This document shows, in pieces, positions 7,184 through 9,160 of a DNA stretch of 9,160 bases. How positions within the stretch are numbered: the first letter of the stretch is position 1; every line of letters begins with the position of its first letter. This DNA comes from Sediminibacterium sp. (GTDB lineage: Bacteria; Bacteroidota; Bacteroidia; Chitinophagales; Chitinophagaceae). The stretch is taken from assembly GCA_017987615.1 (NCBI GenBank), contig JAGNTI010000047.1, positions 1 to 9,160 of the forward strand, given 5' to 3'. The notes beneath the pieces were generated by a model that had not been told where the DNA came from, made no database searches, and saw only the letters and a list, made by a program, of their open reading frames with translations. Made by a program: the position numbers and the translations under genes.

Positions 7184-7216
7184 GGTCAATATTAATAACG
7201 TTATTGGATGGTCAAT
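7184..7216. promoter_or_regulatory. Operator-like site: GGTCAAT direct repeats around a 12-bp palindrome
   Basis: In the 63-bp gap between the two - strand genes, GGTCAAT occurs at 7184-7190 and again at 7210-7216, 26 bp apart. The perfect palindrome AATAACGTTATT (7194-7205) sits midway between them. On the - strand a possible weak promoter overlaps the site: TTG (7213-7215), an 18-bp spacer and TAATATTG (7187-7194, one mismatch to TAnnTTTG). A regulator of the outer-membrane gene could bind here, but AT-rich DNA gives palindromes by chance. Confidence 0.3.
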
Positions 7217-7220
7217 TGTT

Positions 7221-7946
7221 TTATCTAACAACCACAACTTCGTTGTAAGGGACTCTAAACCTTGGTCCCCAAATACCTGGTTCAGTACCTTTACCCACCG
7301 CAATAATCATGTTTATTTCTGCACCAGCTGGTAAGCCAAGCGCACGCTTAACACGTATAGCATCAAAGCCTTCCATTGGGCATGATTCAAAACCCTCGGC
7401 GGCAATGGATAACATAAATGTTTGGGCAGCAAGCGCACAAGATTTATGTACCGTAACGCGCTGATCTGCATCTCCGCCAAAACGCATAAACGGTTTGCGA
7501 AGGCCCATAAAAAAGCAGAGCGCTCTTCTAATAAGTGTGGTGATACCAAGAATATCGGAGCGGTAGGCTAGAGGCATTAGTTTGCCATAATAATCCAGTC
7601 CTCTTTTTTGAGCGGTATTAGGTTCGCCACTGATGCCTTCTTTTATTTTATTGTAGTTCCAAGCGGCTCTTTGTTTCCAAAGGTCTTTTCTGGTAACAAA
7701 AACCACCAATTGCTTTGAAGTTCTAGCTGCATTTTGATCGAGACAAAGCGCTGTAAAAGATTCTTTTAAAACGGGATCTTTGATCCATTGGAACTCCCAT
7801 AATTGCATATTGCTGCTGTTAGGAGAAAGAATGCTTCTTTCCAAACTTCTTACGATTACATCGTCAGGTACTTCGATGTTGGCATCAAATTTTCGGTTAG
7901 AACGTCTGCGTTGAATGATTTCTTCAAAACTACTGCTTAATGACAT
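7221..7946 (-). CDS. Nitroreductase-family FMN oxidoreductase
   Basis: This belongs to the nitroreductase superfamily: homodimeric cytosolic flavoproteins that use NAD(P)H to reduce nitro groups, quinones or other acceptors. The true substrate cannot be read from sequence. Seen: the N-terminal FMN phosphate-binding motif RRRSNRKF (residues 13-20), the SPNSSNMQLWEF motif (41-52), a long central insertion (about 88-160) between the two halves of the core, the dimer helix with HKSCALAAQTFMLSIAAEGF (167-186) and the SCPMEGFD motif (188-195), then the closing strand INMIIAVGKG (211-220), where the GxG near the end contacts FMN. At 241 aa it is longer than the common size of about 200, due mainly to the central insertion. 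The ATG at 7946 is right for the family. It is transcribed away from the acyltransferase gene and may share its message with the outer-membrane gene downstream. Confidence 0.92.
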   Translation of the reverse strand: MSLSSSFEEIIQRRRSNRKFDANIEVPDDVIVRSLERSILSPNSSNMQLWEFQWIKDPVLKESFTALCLDQNAARTSKQLVVFVTRKDLWKQRAAWNYNKIKEGISGEPNTAQKRGLDYYGKLMPLAYRSDILGITTLIRRALCFFMGLRKPFMRFGGDADQRVTVHKSCALAAQTFMLSIAAEGFESCPMEGFDAIRVKRALGLPAGAEINMIIAVGKGTEPGIWGPRFRVPYNEVVVVR

Positions 7947-7997
7947 GGTATGGATTTACGATTTATAGAATTGTAAATATCGTTAGATTTTGGGTAT

Positions 7998-8028
7998 TAA
8001 AGATATATTTGTACCTCTAAACAATCAA
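7998..8028 (-). promoter_or_regulatory. Candidate promoter for the nitroreductase gene
   Basis: Read on the - strand, TTG (8026-8028), a 20-bp spacer and TATCTTTA (7998-8005) fit the Bacteroidota -33/-7 pattern with one mismatch, at the last base. The leader to the ATG at 7946 would be about 45 nt. The -7 box shares two bases with the opposing -7 box at 8004-8011. Confidence 0.4.
8004..8011 (+). promoter_or_regulatory. -7 promoter element for the acyltransferase gene
   Basis: TATATTTG is an exact TAnnTTTG match 25 bp before the ATG at 8037, giving a short leader of about 20 nt. No TTG lies at the usual -33 distance; the closest is TTA at 7983-7985. Confidence 0.45.
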
Positions 8029-8036
8029 GAAGCGCA

Positions 8037-9092
8037 ATGGTTCAACTTCCTACACGTCAGGCAAACAATTTTGATTTGTTGCGTATTTTATTTGCTTGGT
8101 TTGTGATTGTATCCCATTCTTACGTTTTAAATGGGGATGGAGCCACCGACCCCTTATTTGAAATAACCCAACAAACGTTTTTATTTTCATTTATTGGCGT
8201 TAAAGGGTTTTTTATTATCAGTGGTTATTTGATTTTCAAAAGCATGGTGGTGAGCAATTCTATTTTTGAATACCTTGTTAAAAGGGTGCTTCGTATATTT
8301 CCGGCGCTAGGGGTTGTTTTACTTGTAACACTTGCAGCGGTTTATTTTGTTTACCCAAGTAATTTGCCGCCGTTTTTTGCCAATAAAGAAGTGTATGCTT
8401 ATTTTTTAGGGAATATCATTTTGTTTAAACCCCATTTTTTTATTTCCGGAATATTTTCGGGGCTTCCATCGGCTGCCATCAATGGATCTTTATGGACCAT
8501 CGAGTATGAGTTTTTCTTTTACCTATTTATTTTGTTGTTCTTTTATTTTAGGTCCAATAAAAAAATATTGAAAGCCTTACTCGTTATTGTTGTTGCGCTT
8601 TTTTTAATGGTGCGTTTGGCCTTTTATGACTGGACTGTTCAAACACATTTTTTTATTCCACTCGAACCTCTTTTTGATTTGGGGCCTTATTTTTTAATGG
8701 GTTCTTTACTCAGTTGTTTTGATTTTGATAACATGCCTGCTAAAAATGTTATTGCCGCTTTTTTATGCATGGCACTTGTGGCCTCGGTGTATTTTAAAAT
8801 TGGACATACGGTTGTTTATTTTACGCTTCCATTTTTAGTGATTTATGTAGGCAAGCAAACCTCAAAGCTGGCTACTTGGGTGCATACTACCATGGGTGAT
8901 CCTTCTTATGGCATTTACCTCTATGCATTTCCATTACAGCAGTTGCTTATTTATTGGTACCGCCCATCTACGCTTGTGTTGTTTATTGCAAGTACAATAG
9001 GAGCATTTGTTTTTGGTTATCTCTCATGGATATTTATCGAAAAAAAGGCATTGGCCCTCAAGCAGTATTTTTTACAGAATCGTCATAAATAG
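8037..9092 (+). CDS. Acyltransferase family 3 integral membrane protein
   Basis: This is an inner-membrane acyltransferase of the AT3 type (OafA/NodX-like), which moves acetyl or other acyl groups onto surface sugars such as O-antigen, capsule or peptidoglycan; the acceptor here is unknown. Seen: NNFDLLRILFAWFVIVSHSY (residues 10-29) with Arg16 and His27 at the usual catalytic-region positions, GVKGFFIISGYLI (54-66), KRVLRIFPAL (82-91) with conserved arginines, the NGSLWTIEYEFFFY motif (149-162), about ten hydrophobic segments, PSYGIYLYAFPL (289-300) and the last helix ending WIFIEKKAL (331-339). At 351 aa it is a stand-alone AT3 protein with no SGNH domain fused. The ATG at 8037 sits directly before the first conserved motif. 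No polysaccharide genes are visible near it, so its pathway is not indicated. Its tail overlaps a probable - strand gene. Confidence 0.93.
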   Translation: MVQLPTRQANNFDLLRILFAWFVIVSHSYVLNGDGATDPLFEITQQTFLFSFIGVKGFFIISGYLIFKSMVVSNSIFEYLVKRVLRIFPALGVVLLVTLAAVYFVYPSNLPPFFANKEVYAYFLGNIILFKPHFFISGIFSGLPSAAINGSLWTIEYEFFFYLFILLFFYFRSNKKILKALLVIVVALFLMVRLAFYDWTVQTHFFIPLEPLFDLGPYFLMGSLLSCFDFDNMPAKNVIAAFLCMALVASVYFKIGHTVVYFTLPFLVIYVGKQTSKLATWVHTTMGDPSYGIYLYAFPLQQLLIYWYRPSTLVLFIASTIGAFVFGYLSWIFIEKKALALKQYFLQNRHK

Positions 9093-9160
9093 GTAGCACA
9101 CAATACAAAGCAGTAAAATAATGGTAACTGCTGCAATTGTCCACGGATCAGTGTCTAATA
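9072..9160 (-). CDS. 3' end of a probable gene ending in a membrane helix (partial)
   Basis: Read on the - strand from the window edge, one frame stays open for 28 codons and ends at TAA (9072-9074); the other two - strand frames stop within the first few codons. The peptide begins LDTDPWTIAAV and continues as about 20 hydrophobic residues (IILLLCIVCYLFMTIL at the end), as expected for a C-terminal transmembrane helix. It would overlap the acyltransferase tail by 21 bp, like the other tail-to-tail pair in this window. The visible part is too short to assign a family, and an open + strand frame from ATG 9121 cannot be excluded. Confidence 0.42.
   Translation of the reverse strand, partial: LDTDPWTIAAVTIILLLCIVCYLFMTIL

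Noticed and set aside
7313..7549. Second - strand frame inside the nitroreductase gene
   Set aside because: It is a shifted frame within a gene whose own frame carries all the family motifs.

Overview
The window looks like chromosomal DNA of a member of the Bacteroidota. The evidence is AT-rich sequence, start codons without Shine-Dalgarno motifs but with A-rich leaders, several upstream matches to the Bacteroidota -7 element TAnnTTTG, and gene families typical of that phylum (GH3-like adenylating enzyme, DUF2147, a Bacteroidota-style outer-membrane protein). The genus cannot be named from the sequence. There is no IS element, CRISPR array, rRNA or tRNA gene.

Left part (1-4094, + strand): three closely spaced core genes. 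These are a GH3-superfamily adenylate-forming enzyme whose first codons lie outside the window, dxr (second step of the MEP isoprenoid pathway) and rseP (site-2 intramembrane zinc protease with two PDZ domains). The gaps of 60 and 21 bp suggest one operon. Next comes ssrA (tmRNA, 4148-4516) with its own promoter, a readable proteolysis tag GNTQYAMAA, no encoded CCA, and a strong intrinsic terminator.

Middle part (4550-6146, + strand): three genes for exported proteins. The first two are a 103-aa secreted protein of unknown family and a 188-aa secreted protein with TPR-like helices. They lie directly downstream of ssrA, a common integration site, and are the least conserved-looking genes here. 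The third is a DUF2147 protein with its own -7 element.

Right part (6138-9160): on the - strand, a nitroreductase-family flavoprotein is followed by a predicted outer-membrane beta-barrel protein. The barrel gene overlaps the DUF2147 gene tail to tail by 9 bp. Diverging from the nitroreductase is a + strand acyltransferase-3 membrane protein, and the candidate -7 boxes of the two promoters overlap. At the right edge a - strand reading frame ending in a hydrophobic helix probably marks the 3' end of another gene, overlapping the acyltransferase tail.

I did not find a convincing new multi-gene system. The points most worth a second look are the uncharacterised secreted pair behind ssrA, the operator-like repeat between the two - strand genes, the overlapping divergent promoters, and the partial membrane gene at the right edge.
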